Positions 1 to 7,719 of a DNA stretch of 44,099 nucleotides are shown here, piece after piece. Numbering within the stretch: position 1 is the stretch's first letter; each line of letters starts with the position of its first letter. The DNA is taken from NCBI GenBank assembly GCA_963734625.1, contig CAVTHW010000005.1, positions 1 through 44,099 of the forward strand. The letters run 5' to 3'. The translations under genes were made by a program, and so were the position numbers. The notes beneath the pieces are model-generated. The model saw nothing but the letters and a program-made list of their open reading frames with translations. It was not told the DNA's origin and did not search any database. The stretch comes from CAVTHW01 sp963734625 (GTDB taxonomy: Bacteria; Acidobacteriota; Terriglobia; Bryobacterales; Bryobacteraceae).

Positions 1-1
1 G

Positions 2-52
2 AAACTGGTTCCGCATGAGCGGATTGCGTCCGAAATGGCGAACCTCCCGTAG
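2..52 (+). CDS. possible 3' end of a truncated CDS
   Basis: An open frame runs in from the window edge and ends at TAG (50-52), giving about 16 residues ending in ASEMANLP. It is too short to identify and could be chance. The stretch from 53 to about 170 shows no convincing gene. Confidence 0.2.
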   Translation, partial: KLVPHERIASEMANLP

Positions 53-171
53 CCGCGAGTTTGTCAGGCCGGTCGAACATCCTGACATCTATTCCGGCTG
101 CTCCACCTAGCTTGACCCGAAGAGCGCCTGGGCCGGCGGGTACCGAAAGGAACTGCGGAGGCAGCCGGCTG

Positions 172-177
172 TATAAT
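172..177 (+). promoter_or_regulatory. -10 element for the Spy-like gene
   Basis: A perfect TATAAT lies about 70 bp upstream of the start at 247. No good -35 match is visible about 17 bp further upstream, so this is a partial promoter call. Confidence 0.4.
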
Positions 178-246
178 CGAGATCGGCCAGGGAGCTAGAA
201 TGATTGGAATCCGGCCAATGCATCACAGTGAAGGGGAAAGAACGCA

Positions 247-840
247 ATGAGGCTACGATACATAGGTCCGGCGCTGCTCCTGGCGGGGGCAGCGGCGCTG
301 GCGCAACCCAGCCCCCAGCCGCAAGGCGGCCCGCCCCCCGCGGCGCAGCAGCAAGCGGAGCAACAACGGCAGATGGAACAGATGCGGCAACAGATGCAGC
401 AGCGAATGCAGCAGATGCGACAGCAACCGCAGCCGCAGCCCCGTCCGCCCCTGGAGCGCGCCCTCGGTGGACCTCCAGGAAGGTGGTGGGACCGCCCGGA
501 GATGGCCCAACGCTTGCAGTTATCGGCCGACCAGCAAAGGAAGATGGACGACGTCTTCCAGCAGTCCCGGCTCAAGATGATAGACCTCAGGGCGTCCCTG
601 GAGAAGGAAGAACTGACCACGGAACCTCTGGTAGCGGCCGAGCAGCCGGATGAGGCCAAGATCTTGGCGCAGATCGACAAGGTGGCGCAGGCACGCGCCG
701 AACTGGAAAAAGCCAACGTGCGGATGCTGCTGGGGATTCGCCGGGTACTGACCCAAGACCAGTGGAGCAAGTTGAAGGCCGAGACCGCAAACAATCCTCC
801 GGCGCGAGGGGCATCAGGACCAGGGGGCCCAGGCCGGTAA
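247..840 (+). CDS. Spy/CpxP-like periplasmic protein, Gln-rich
   Basis: A 197-residue exported protein. Residues 1-19 form a signal peptide (positive start, LLLAGAAALA core, cleavage near AQP). Residues 20-75 are a low-complexity Gln/Met/Pro linker. Residues about 85-190 are helical, with repeated LSADQQ / LTQDQW elements that match the LTxxQ motif of the Spy/CpxP/zinc-resistance periplasmic chaperone family. Such proteins bind unfolded proteins or metals in the periplasm; which applies here cannot be told. The start at 247 has a good purine-rich ribosome site (aagggga, 231-237). The gene converges on the mttB-like remnant at 881, with no visible terminator. An overlapping ORF from 204 in another frame is a shadow. 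Confidence 0.75.
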   Translation: MRLRYIGPALLLAGAAALAQPSPQPQGGPPPAAQQQAEQQRQMEQMRQQMQQRMQQMRQQPQPQPRPPLERALGGPPGRWWDRPEMAQRLQLSADQQRKMDDVFQQSRLKMIDLRASLEKEELTTEPLVAAEQPDEAKILAQIDKVAQARAELEKANVRMLLGIRRVLTQDQWSKLKAETANNPPARGASGPGGPGR

Positions 841-880
841 CTAGCGGAGTACGGCTGCGCCGGCACGCCCGGGAGGCGGG

Positions 881-2346
881 CTACTCTCTGGCGGGTAACC
901 GGTCCATGCCATAGCGCCGGCCTTCGCCCTCCATCAGGCGGGTCAACTCCCTCTTCGTTTCTTCCGGAAGCCGCGAAGGCTGGTATTCCCCGACGAGCCG
1001 CGAGACCTCGCGCGCGGCTCGCTCGCGGAGCGTCGTCCGGCCGTCCTTCATGCCACCGCGCCCGGCTGGCACGGTCGATCACCGGGCCGGGGAACAGGAT
1101 TTCCTGGCGCAGGTAGCGGCGGGTGTGATCGGAGATGAGCAGGTGCTTCTCGCGCCAGCAGTTCCTGGAAGATGGGAAGCGCCGGGAAGTCCTCGCGCGG
1201 CTCGATGCCCTGCAGCAGCCGGTAGGTCATGCCGCAGATCTCGTTGTCCACGACCAGCTTCTCCAGGCTCTGGCAGCTCTCGAAGTCGAGCATGCCGGGG
1301 CCGGAGATGCTGTTGATCCCCGATAGCGCCGCCAGCAACGCGCCCATGGCTGTCTCCAGCCCGGCCTGCGAGTCCAGTTGCTTGGCGTCGCTGAGCGCGA
1401 TGTAGCCCTGCGTCGGCAGGCCCAGGTGCTTGCCGATCTCGCTGTTGGCGCAGTTCAGCATCATGGTCTCGATCGCGCCCATCGGGCGTGGTTTCGTAGC
1501 GGACGTCGAAGATCGCCGGCGAACCGCCGTACAGCATCGGCATGTCCGGGCCGCGTAAGCTGGCTGATCACGACGCCGCTCAGGGTCTCGGCGGTCTGCT
1601 GCACCAGGCTCCCCACCAGCGTCACCGGGGCCATGAACCCGGAGAGCGGCATGGAGATGAACTCGACCGGGATGGACCAGCGGGCGCAGTCCACCAGGTT
1701 CTGGCTGGTGACGTCGCTCCACTTGATGGGCGCGGTGGGGCAGCAGGAGAAGATGGTCAGCGGCTTCTCCCTCAGCGCCTGCCTGCGCTGCCTCGCACCG
1801 CCAGTTGCAGGTCCTTCATGATCTCGAAGCCCTCGACGGTGAAGGCCCCCGTGACCACCGGCTTCTCGCCGTAGAGCAGGCTCAGGTAGAGACGGTAGCT
1901 GTCCGAGATCCTCTCATGCACGTCGGCGGGAATGAGGGCGGTGCTCTGCGAGGCGATGTGCCGCAGGCCGCTGGTGAGTTTCACGTAGCGGATGTAGTCG
2001 GCAGTGTCCGGCCGGCGCATCTCGCCGGTCGCGCCGTCGAGGATGTTGATCGCCGTCGAGCCGGGGGTGAAATAGACGTTGTCGCCCGCGAAATCGTGGG
2101 TCTCGTTTCCGAGCACGTCGAAGAGCTTGAAGCTACCGCGGCACGGTTCGCCAGGCTCCTGTCGATCATCTCGCCCGGAATGAAGGCCCGCCGCTTACCG
2201 GAGTCCACCTCGGCGCCGTGTCGGCGAGCATCTTGAGCACGGCCTCGTTGTGGATCTCCACGCCCAGCTTGCGACAGTATGTCCCGCGCTTCCGCGAGGA
2301 TTCTCTCGATCAAGTCCGTTTCAAGCAACCTGAGAGTCGGTCTCAT
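881..2346 (-). pseudogene. MttB-family (trimethylamine/betaine) methyltransferase, frameshifted
   Basis: Joining pieces from several minus-strand frames gives one continuous protein of about 488 codons, the usual length of the MttB superfamily (COG5598). These enzymes move a methyl group from a quaternary or tertiary amine to a corrinoid protein. Recognisable pieces in order: MRPTLRLLETDLIERILAEA at the N terminus, GDNVYFTPGSTAINILDGA, IPVEFISMPLSGFMAPVTLV, ETMMLNCANSEIGKHLGLP, SGINSISGPGMLDFESCQSL, and a C terminus ending LPARE. About eight frame changes are needed, but no in-frame stop appears within the joined frames and no large segment is missing. No UAG occurs where pyrrolysine MttB has one, so this is the non-pyrrolysine type. 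The start at 2346 has a purine-rich ribosome site just upstream. It is either a decaying gene or a gene with sequence errors; see findings. A corrinoid activator at 28360 could serve the same pathway. Confidence 0.8.
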
Positions 2347-2541
2347 GTCTTCTCTTCCTCTGAACCTGCGGCGGCACAGGCCAATTGTCTTAACCAGAGT
2401 AGCGCGCTCCAACGGGATGGTACGCCAACGTTAGAACCCTATCGACAGGGACCACCCCGCTTCGGCCCTTGAACGCATCCGCTCATCTCCCCCGAGGGCG
2501 ATGTAGCGGAGAATTCGCGGATTGAAGATACTGTAGGTCGT

Positions 2542-3303
2542 ATGGACGAAACAGATACGCCCCCGTGCTCTGCAACTCGCAGGCTGCTCGCCATTTCGAT
2601 TATGCTGCTGGCGGCTTTGTGCGGTACCGTTTCGATTGCTCTATTCGCGCTGGCCCCCGTCGGATCGTTGCGCGTCTTCCAGGCGCAATGGCCGTTAGCC
2701 GGCGTGCTGGGTTGGGATGCATTCTTGTCGCTCCTGTTCTTCGTCCAGCACAGCGTTATGGTGCGCAGGAGCTTCCGAGCCCGCCTCGCCCGCTTCATCC
2801 CGCCGTGGACCCACCCTGCCATCTACACGATCGCATCGGGGGTAGCTCTGGCCGCGGTGGTTCTTCTCTGGCAGCCCTCCGGGCGCCATCTGCTGGTGCT
2901 GGAAGGCCTTCCCCTCCGAATGGCCCAGGGCGGCTCGCTTATCGCGGCGGCAGTATTTCTTTGGGGCGGGATCGCGTTGAGGGGATTCGACGTGTTCGGA
3001 CTTTCTCCCGTCCGGGCCTACTTGAGCGGAAGGCAGGAGGAACGGCCGACATTCGTCATCCGCGGCCCATACCGATGGGTACGGCACCCACTGTACTTCG
3101 CGATCCTCCTTCTCCTCTGGTGCTGCCCGGACCTGACGCTTGACCGCCTCCTTTTCAACATTCTTTGGACGGGGTGGATCTGGATTGGAACCCGGCTGGA
3201 GGAGGCCGACCTGACGAACGATTTCGGCGATGCCTACCGCCAGTACCGACGGAGGGTCCCCATGCTCATCCCGTGGCGCGGCGGCACGGCGCCGCTAGCG
3301 TAG
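2542..3303 (+). CDS. MddA/ICMT-like integral membrane methyltransferase
   Basis: A 253-residue protein with about five or six membrane segments. The C-terminal part holds the signature of the isoprenylcysteine carboxyl methyltransferase/NnrU-like superfamily: RGPYRWVRHPLYF near residues 175-187, a conserved RLEEADL about 45 residues later, then FGDAYRQYRRRVPMLIP at the end. This arrangement resembles methanethiol S-methyltransferase (MddA), which makes dimethyl sulfide from methanethiol and SAM in the inner membrane. The substrate is inferred only; other members of the superfamily methylate different small thiols or lipids. It is divergent from the mttB-like remnant, and the 195 bp between them must carry both promoters. 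The stop codon lies inside a hairpin. Confidence 0.65.
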   Translation: MDETDTPPCSATRRLLAISIMLLAALCGTVSIALFALAPVGSLRVFQAQWPLAGVLGWDAFLSLLFFVQHSVMVRRSFRARLARFIPPWTHPAIYTIASGVALAAVVLLWQPSGRHLLVLEGLPLRMAQGGSLIAAAVFLWGGIALRGFDVFGLSPVRAYLSGRQEERPTFVIRGPYRWVRHPLYFAILLLLWCCPDLTLDRLLFNILWTGWIWIGTRLEEADLTNDFGDAYRQYRRRVPMLIPWRGGTAPLA

Positions 3304-3318
3304 GTAGCGATACCTACG
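3299..3318 (+). terminator. 8-bp hairpin with GCGA tetraloop at the stop codon
   Basis: CGTAGGTA and TACCTACG form a perfect 8-bp stem with a GCGA (GNRA) loop. The TAG stop of the MddA-like gene sits in the 5' arm. No T-run follows, so an intrinsic terminator is uncertain; it may instead protect the mRNA 3' end. Confidence 0.35.
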
Positions 3319-3387
3319 GAAACTCCCCAGTAGCGCGTAGAATGGGATAGCGCTATAAACCAATAAGGGTAATCGAGGTCTCCGCTG

Positions 3388-3942
3388 ATGCTCTCCATTT
3401 TCATGTCCGCAAGCATCCCCTTGCCGCATCGCAATCCAAAGTACCTGGAGACGGCGGACGCCGCAGCCATCCGCGACAGTATCCACGCTCTGGTCAGTGT
3501 GGTTGTGCCGGGCACTCAGATCGTGTTTGGCGGGCATCCTTCAGTTACTTCGATTGTGCGCCTGCTCGTTCGTGGAATGACGCCGAGCGCACGAGAGCAC
3601 GTCATCCTGTATCAGAGCCTTTTCTTCAAGAACCAGCTTCCTCCCGAAGTGTCCGAATTCGAGGAAGTTCGTTTCACGGATGCCGTGGATGGCGACCGTG
3701 ACGCGAGTTTGGCCAAAATGCGCGGGGCAATGATCAGCGAGCACGACTTTGACGCAGGGGTATTCCTGGGCGGCATGGAAGGCGTAGAGACTGAGTACGA
3801 CATCTTCCGGCGTTTGCATCCAGACAAACCGGCTTACCCCGTCGCCTCTGCCGGAGCCGCAGCACGGATTCTTTTTGAGAAACACAGCCCCGACCACCTT
3901 GAATTGAGGCTCTTCCGGGTTTTTGGCGGGAGGCCGGAGTAG
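3388..3942 (+). CDS. stand-alone SLOG-domain protein (SLOG cluster 3-like)
   Basis: A single-domain protein of 184 residues with a Rossmann-like SLOG signature: FMSASIPLP (5-13) at the first strand, an ETADAAAIRDSIHAL helix (21-35), GGHPSVTSIV (48-57) at the nucleotide-binding loop, FLGGMEGVETEYDIF (126-140) and PVASAGAAAR (151-160). SLOG domains bind NAD-derived or other nucleotide signals; in Thoeris ThsA a SLOG domain senses the cyclic ADP-ribose made by the TIR protein. Here no SIR2, Macro, membrane or nuclease domain is fused. It ends 11 bp from the stop of the TIR gene on the opposite strand. The start at 3388 fits the family's N terminus. The family call is from remembered motifs; the exact SLOG subfamily is less sure. 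Confidence 0.75.
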   Translation: MLSIFMSASIPLPHRNPKYLETADAAAIRDSIHALVSVVVPGTQIVFGGHPSVTSIVRLLVRGMTPSAREHVILYQSLFFKNQLPPEVSEFEEVRFTDAVDGDRDASLAKMRGAMISEHDFDAGVFLGGMEGVETEYDIFRRLHPDKPAYPVASAGAAARILFEKHSPDHLELRLFRVFGGRPE

Positions 3943-3953
3943 GCGGGAAGAGG

Positions 3954-4418
3954 CTATTTCTCCGCCCGCAACGCGTCTGCCCGCTTGCCTGCGGCTTCGA
4001 TCGCTTTCCGAAAACGATCCAGATCCTTATCCCAGTCGTAAGCGGGGAAATCCACGCCTTCCGGCACCGCCGGTTTGGCTCCACGAGAGGTAGGACGTTG
4101 GTTGGGGTCTTTCAGGTGATGGATATAAATGCCTAACAGCCCGTTCTTGCGCGCGATCGATTGCTTGATTTCATAGTTGACCCACGGGCGGTTTGCCGTC
4201 TCTGTGCCAATCAGGACCACCGTGACCGTCGTTTCCTTGAGATGACCGAGGATCATCCGCCGGATGGCATCTTTGCCCGTCTTGCTGGCTTCTTCGTACT
4301 CCGAGTGGTCAAAGAAACCGGCCAGGTGAGGTCCCGCAACCACATTCGAATTCCGAACTTGGTTTGCCCGCCAGATGTCGTCGTCGTGATTGAAGCTGAA
4401 GAACACTCGTCGTGCCAT
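3954..4418 (-). CDS. ThsB-like TIR-domain protein (DUF1863)
   Basis: A protein of 154 residues. It starts MARRVFFSFNHDDDIWRANQ, the hallmark of the DUF1863/MTH538 TIR-like family that includes Thoeris ThsB. The core continues with GFFDHSEYEEA (34-44), TVTVVLIGTETANRPWVNYE (64-83) and KNGLLGIYIHHLKD (91-104). Glu83 in WVNYE is in the position of the TIR NADase/cyclase catalytic glutamate. In Thoeris this enzyme converts NAD to a cyclic ADP-ribose isomer on phage infection. A much longer open frame extends upstream to 5759, but the family N terminus, an ATG and a GAGAG ribosome site all place the start at 4418. It converges on the SLOG gene, so the two are neighbours but not co-transcribed. Confidence 0.85.
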   Translation of the reverse strand: MARRVFFSFNHDDDIWRANQVRNSNVVAGPHLAGFFDHSEYEEASKTGKDAIRRMILGHLKETTVTVVLIGTETANRPWVNYEIKQSIARKNGLLGIYIHHLKDPNQRPTSRGAKPAVPEGVDFPAYDWDKDLDRFRKAIEAAGKRADALRAEK

Positions 4419-4559
4419 TTGAAGTCTCTCGCGTGCGGCAGAATACTCTACCAATCGTAGATCCATCTGAGCTCGAATGGCTATCCGCTCCGCCTCGTCG
4501 CCGCCGGGGCGCCGAATCAGTTTGCGAGGGTCCGGGCGGGGGAATACACTGGCATTGGC

Positions 4560-5780
4560 GTGACTTTCGCCATCATCATGCTGTCCCTGTGGGCCGCGTT
4601 TCAGCAGGCGGCACGCCCTGCCGATTCGGCGGTCTTGCTCGTTTTCAAGCAGGCGGAGGCCGGCCAGGCGCATTTTGCCGTGTTGCAGCGGACTGGTGTG
4701 ACGGAAGAACTGGATCTGGTTATCGCGATCGGCAGCCCGATGGCGCTTCCGATCGGACAAACCCCCTGGACAGGGTGGAGCGAAGAGCGGAAGATAGGCT
4801 TGTTCCTGCAGGAGAAGATGCGCCCCGAGCGGGTCTATTCGCTCGGGACCAAGCCGGGATATCGGGACTGCGCGGCGCGCATTGAGCGCGTCACCGCAAC
4901 CGATTCGGTAATTTCTTGTGAAGGCGAGAAATCCGAGCGCTATCCTCACCAGAAATGGGTTTACGATGTGCGGGCGAAGAAACTGCTGGCGCAGTTTTCC
5001 TATCAGCCGTTCGCAATGTACCGCGTTTTCCCAAGCACCGGCGGCGCCGTTTTTGTGGGCAGCGACACTCAGCGGCTGGTCGCGGTCGAGTACAAGCCAG
5101 ACCGGGAACCTGCCTTCCGTGTCCTCAGCGAGGCGGAGGCGCAACCCTGGACGGCTCGAGTCCGGACTTCGGTTGGCACCGCCGGCACAGAGGCGCGCCG
5201 CGTCATCCGAATCGAAGAGGACAGGGCGCCTCCTATTCCGGAGATTCCCCCGCTTCCGCAGACTACGTATGACCAGTTTGCCGCCGCGCGTCCCCGGCGG
5301 GTGAAAGACGGATACGTGCGTGAGAGCACTGAGATCCATGATTCGGTTGGCCCGTGGCAGTCGGATGGTGGACGAACCTGGTTTGGAAAGACTTTCTATG
5401 ACGGGGAGGGCAGCACCGGCGTAGGAGGTTTCGGCTATCTCGATTGGAACGATAACAAGCTCCACATGTTCGCGCCGCCTGAAATTGCGGATTGGTCGGT
5501 GTCTGCAATTCAAGTAGCGCCAGACGCGGTGTGGATGGCGCTGGTGACGAATGGCGAATATGGGAGCTCGAGCGGAGGGCTGCTCCGCTACGACCGGCAA
5601 TCCGTCGCGGTGCGCCGAATCGAGTTCCCTGATGTTGCCGCTCGCTTGATTCGGTCTGGCGGGAGAATCCTGGCAGCGACGGATTTCGGGCTCGCAGTGG
5701 TCGAGGCCGATCGGGTGCAGCGTCATTTCATCGACCGCACTGTCGACGGACAGCTGCAAGTGGCGCCCGCCACCCGTTAA
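4560..5780 (+). CDS. unknown exported protein, possible beta-propeller
   Basis: A protein of 406 residues from a GTG start. Residues 1-18 (TFAIIMLSLWAAFQQAA) look like a short signal peptide. The rest is rich in beta-strand and aromatic patterns; the C-terminal half has propeller-like blades (WMALVTNGEYGSSSGGLLRY, GGRILAATDFGLAVVEADRV). No family is recognised. The stop codon TAA (5778-5780) lies inside direct repeat R1, so the C terminus was set, and perhaps cut short, by whatever placed that repeat. The gene reads away from the TIR gene, with about 140 bp between their starts. Confidence 0.55.
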   Translation: MTFAIIMLSLWAAFQQAARPADSAVLLVFKQAEAGQAHFAVLQRTGVTEELDLVIAIGSPMALPIGQTPWTGWSEERKIGLFLQEKMRPERVYSLGTKPGYRDCAARIERVTATDSVISCEGEKSERYPHQKWVYDVRAKKLLAQFSYQPFAMYRVFPSTGGAVFVGSDTQRLVAVEYKPDREPAFRVLSEAEAQPWTARVRTSVGTAGTEARRVIRIEEDRAPPIPEIPPLPQTTYDQFAAARPRRVKDGYVRESTEIHDSVGPWQSDGGRTWFGKTFYDGEGSTGVGGFGYLDWNDNKLHMFAPPEIADWSVSAIQVAPDAVWMALVTNGEYGSSSGGLLRYDRQSVAVRRIEFPDVAARLIRSGGRILAATDFGLAVVEADRVQRHFIDRTVDGQLQVAPATR

Positions 5781-5908
5781 CTTGCTGCCGGCGCGAACCG
5801 GGCGGCGGTCTTGTCCAGTTCCCAGGCGAGGTGGTTGATGTAGAGCAACAGGGCCGGTTCGGGGAATGCCCCGTGGAACTTTTCGTGGACGCGCTGCTGC
5901 CAGCCGGG
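5776..5908 (+). repeat. direct repeat R1: displaced copy of the 8684 gene's 3' end
   Basis: About 133 bp beginning gttaacttgctgccgg that match the last 44 codons and stop of the minus-strand gene at 8684-9148. Hand alignment to R3 shows three differences. Homology stops abruptly after cagccggg. R2 (6786-6948) and R3 (8683-8846) are the other copies, all in the same orientation. Confidence 0.9.
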
Positions 5909-6055
5909 CACACGAGCATCTGTGCGCGCGGATGGACGCGATCTTTTGCGCGAAACGTTTGTTTGAATGTTCTCCCCTCCTTACAACACCATGGGGATTA
6001 CCGGAAGTACCGACCCACGCAATGTTGTCGGTGAGCGTAGGATAGGGAAGGACAA

Positions 6056-6748
6056 ATGAGCGCGGATGCCCTACTGAACAGTTTCGCGGTCCGCTCCTTC
6101 CGCGATGTCGCCGATGCAGACTACGTCGCAGCGCGGATGGCCCACAGGGCTGCTCTCCTCACGCAATTCATGTGGGCTGGCCAGCAGACGATTGAAAAGT
6201 ACTTGAAGTGCATCCTTCTGCTAAATCGCATCCGTGCCAAGGACGTATTCCACAACCTTACTAGTGCCCTTTCGAAGATCAACGCCTCAGGCAAGCTGAC
6301 TGTCGACTTGACCGAGGGAACGAAGAAGTTCATCGAGAGGCTTAATGACTATGGGGAGTATCGCTACTTCGAAGTCCCAGTCGTTGTTTTTGGGGCAGAA
6401 CTTAAGACGCTGGACAGGGCGGTGTGGGAAGTGCGACGGTACTGCACCCTTGAAATAGGGCTATCTCAGATCGAGTATCGGGAGGGCTTTGCTGCGCCCA
6501 GAACCCGAATTGCAGGCGGGTTTCTTGAGGACGTAATCGACAACATACATCACCCGGCAAGGGAGCCTTTGCTCTGGCAGAATTGTTTCTTTGGAAAGCG
6601 GATTCGAAAAACGGTCAGACCGACGTTTGGGTTTCAGTTTCGCAACGCGCCGCTACACCTTGACCCGCAGATCCTAGACGAAGTTCTGAAATTCGTCTTC
6701 CTGCCGAAGGACGTTGTGGCTGCGTATCGAGCGCATGCAAAATCGTGA
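6056..6748 (+). CDS. HEPN-domain protein
   Basis: A protein of 230 residues. The N-terminal 130 residues match a HEPN fold: an entry helix with DYVAARMAHRAALL (22-35), the QQTIEKYLKCILLL helix (43-56) typical of HEPN proteins, and R60-AKDVF-H66, which fits the Rx4-6H ribonuclease motif, followed by NLTSAL. The C-terminal 100 residues (from about IGLSQIEYREGF) are unfamiliar and may give specificity. HEPN proteins are common RNase toxins and defence effectors, but no MNT antitoxin partner is present; it is the only gene between repeats R1 and R2. A gggaaggacaa ribosome site precedes the ATG. Nuclease activity is inferred. Confidence 0.65.
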   Translation: MSADALLNSFAVRSFRDVADADYVAARMAHRAALLTQFMWAGQQTIEKYLKCILLLNRIRAKDVFHNLTSALSKINASGKLTVDLTEGTKKFIERLNDYGEYRYFEVPVVVFGAELKTLDRAVWEVRRYCTLEIGLSQIEYREGFAAPRTRIAGGFLEDVIDNIHHPAREPLLWQNCFFGKRIRKTVRPTFGFQFRNAPLHLDPQILDEVLKFVFLPKDVVAAYRAHAKS

Positions 6749-6785
6749 ATACCCTTGATCGGATGCCTGCCCCACGGAGATGCCC

Positions 6786-6948
6786 GTTAACTTGCTGCCG
6801 GCGCGAACCGGGCGGCGGTCTTGTCCAGTTCCCAGGCGAAGTGGTTGATGTAGAGCAACAGGGCCGGTTCGGGGAATGCGCCGTGGAACTCTTCGTGGAC
6901 GCGCTGCTGCCAGCCGGGGGTCAGGTGGGCGGAGGCGTCCAGATCCTT
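6786..6948 (+). repeat. direct repeat R2: displaced copy of the 8684 gene's 3' end
   Basis: About 163 bp matching R3 from gttaac to agatcctt, with five differences by hand alignment. It extends further into the source gene than R1. Some similarity also continues outside the gene end (ctgccccacggag near 6769 against ctgccccaccgag near 8657). The 144 bp between R2 and the Nmad2 gene hold no recognisable gene. Confidence 0.9.
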
Positions 6949-7092
6949 CAATGCCAAGCATCGCGTCAGCGTCTCCGCCCTTGGGCATGCACCTGCGGGA
7001 AAAGCTATTCACGCCAGCTATGCGATACCGGGCCGGCGGTTCAGCCCCGCGAATCGCCGACGTTTCGGCCAAGTGCGTTGTAGACTCAGATC

Positions 7093-7719
7093 ATGCAGCG
7101 ACGACGGGGAGTCGGATACCCTCACTCACTTCCCGAGCGCCCAGCGAAGCTTTTCTCCTATGTTGTTGAGCATGATACTGGGCGAGCACCCAACCCATAT
7201 TTTGACGTGTGTACCCTCTGCCGCTGCAAATACCGCAAATCTCCTGGAAAGCCCAAGAATGTTATCGAGTTGGCGAAGGAGGGGGACTGGATAGTGGGTA
7301 CGGGTGGCACGAACACCCGAAAGAGCGCCGGCCACGGGAAGCTTGTTTATGCAATGCGAGTGGACGAGAAGCTTCCGCGAGAGGAATACTACGCCGACTC
7401 TCGATTCGCCAAGAAACGCGTTGAGAGGAGTCCACAGGGAGACAACGAACCGCCGACCGACGACTTTCAAAAGCACGAACAATTCGCTCTCATCTCGCGG
7501 CACTTCTACTACTTCGGAGCGAGTGCCATCGATATTCCGAGCAGATTCCTTCAGGTCGGCTTCGAAAAGAGGGGCCCTGGGTTCCGATCTGATTTTCGCG
7601 ATGTAGCCGGGTTTGCCATGTGGATTCAGCGCCGCTGTAAACCTGGGAGGCACGGGGAGCCGCGCATGAAACCCGCGGATGGATCGAAAGGAAGCAGAAG
7701 ATGCAAGTCGTCTTGCTGA
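7093..7719 (+). CDS. Nmad2-like protein (nucleotide modification associated domain 2)
   Basis: A protein of 208 residues. After an atypical Arg-rich start comes LFSYVVEHDTGRAPNPYFDV (20-39), then CTLCRCKYRKS (a Cys cluster), GDWIVGTGGTN, GHGKLVYAMRVDEKLPREEY and RHFYYFGASAIDIPSRF. This order fits the Nmad2 family, predicted from comparative genomics to work with DNA base modification systems; its biochemistry is unknown to me. The reading frame overlaps the next gene by 19 bp, and that gene's ribosome site (aaaggaag) lies inside this one, so the two are translationally linked. An in-frame ATG closer to the conserved core is not present. The basic tail after residue 185 may be non-conserved. 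Confidence 0.65.
   Translation: MQRRRGVGYPHSLPERPAKLFSYVVEHDTGRAPNPYFDVCTLCRCKYRKSPGKPKNVIELAKEGDWIVGTGGTNTRKSAGHGKLVYAMRVDEKLPREEYYADSRFAKKRVERSPQGDNEPPTDDFQKHEQFALISRHFYYFGASAIDIPSRFLQVGFEKRGPGFRSDFRDVAGFAMWIQRRCKPGRHGEPRMKPADGSKGSRRCKSSC

Noticed and set aside
338..440. CAG-rich stretch as a tandem repeat or CRISPR
   Set aside because: It encodes the Gln/Met-rich linker of the Spy-like protein; there is no regular unit or spacer pattern.
881..2346. Pyrrolysine-containing trimethylamine methyltransferase
   Set aside because: No in-frame TAG lies in the reconstructed active-site region, so it belongs with non-pyrrolysine MttB homologues.
3954..5759. A 601-residue TIR fusion protein on the minus strand
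   Set aside because: The upstream 447 codons are antisense to the 4560-5780 gene and low-complexity in character. The TIR family start, an ATG and a ribosome site all fall at 4418.
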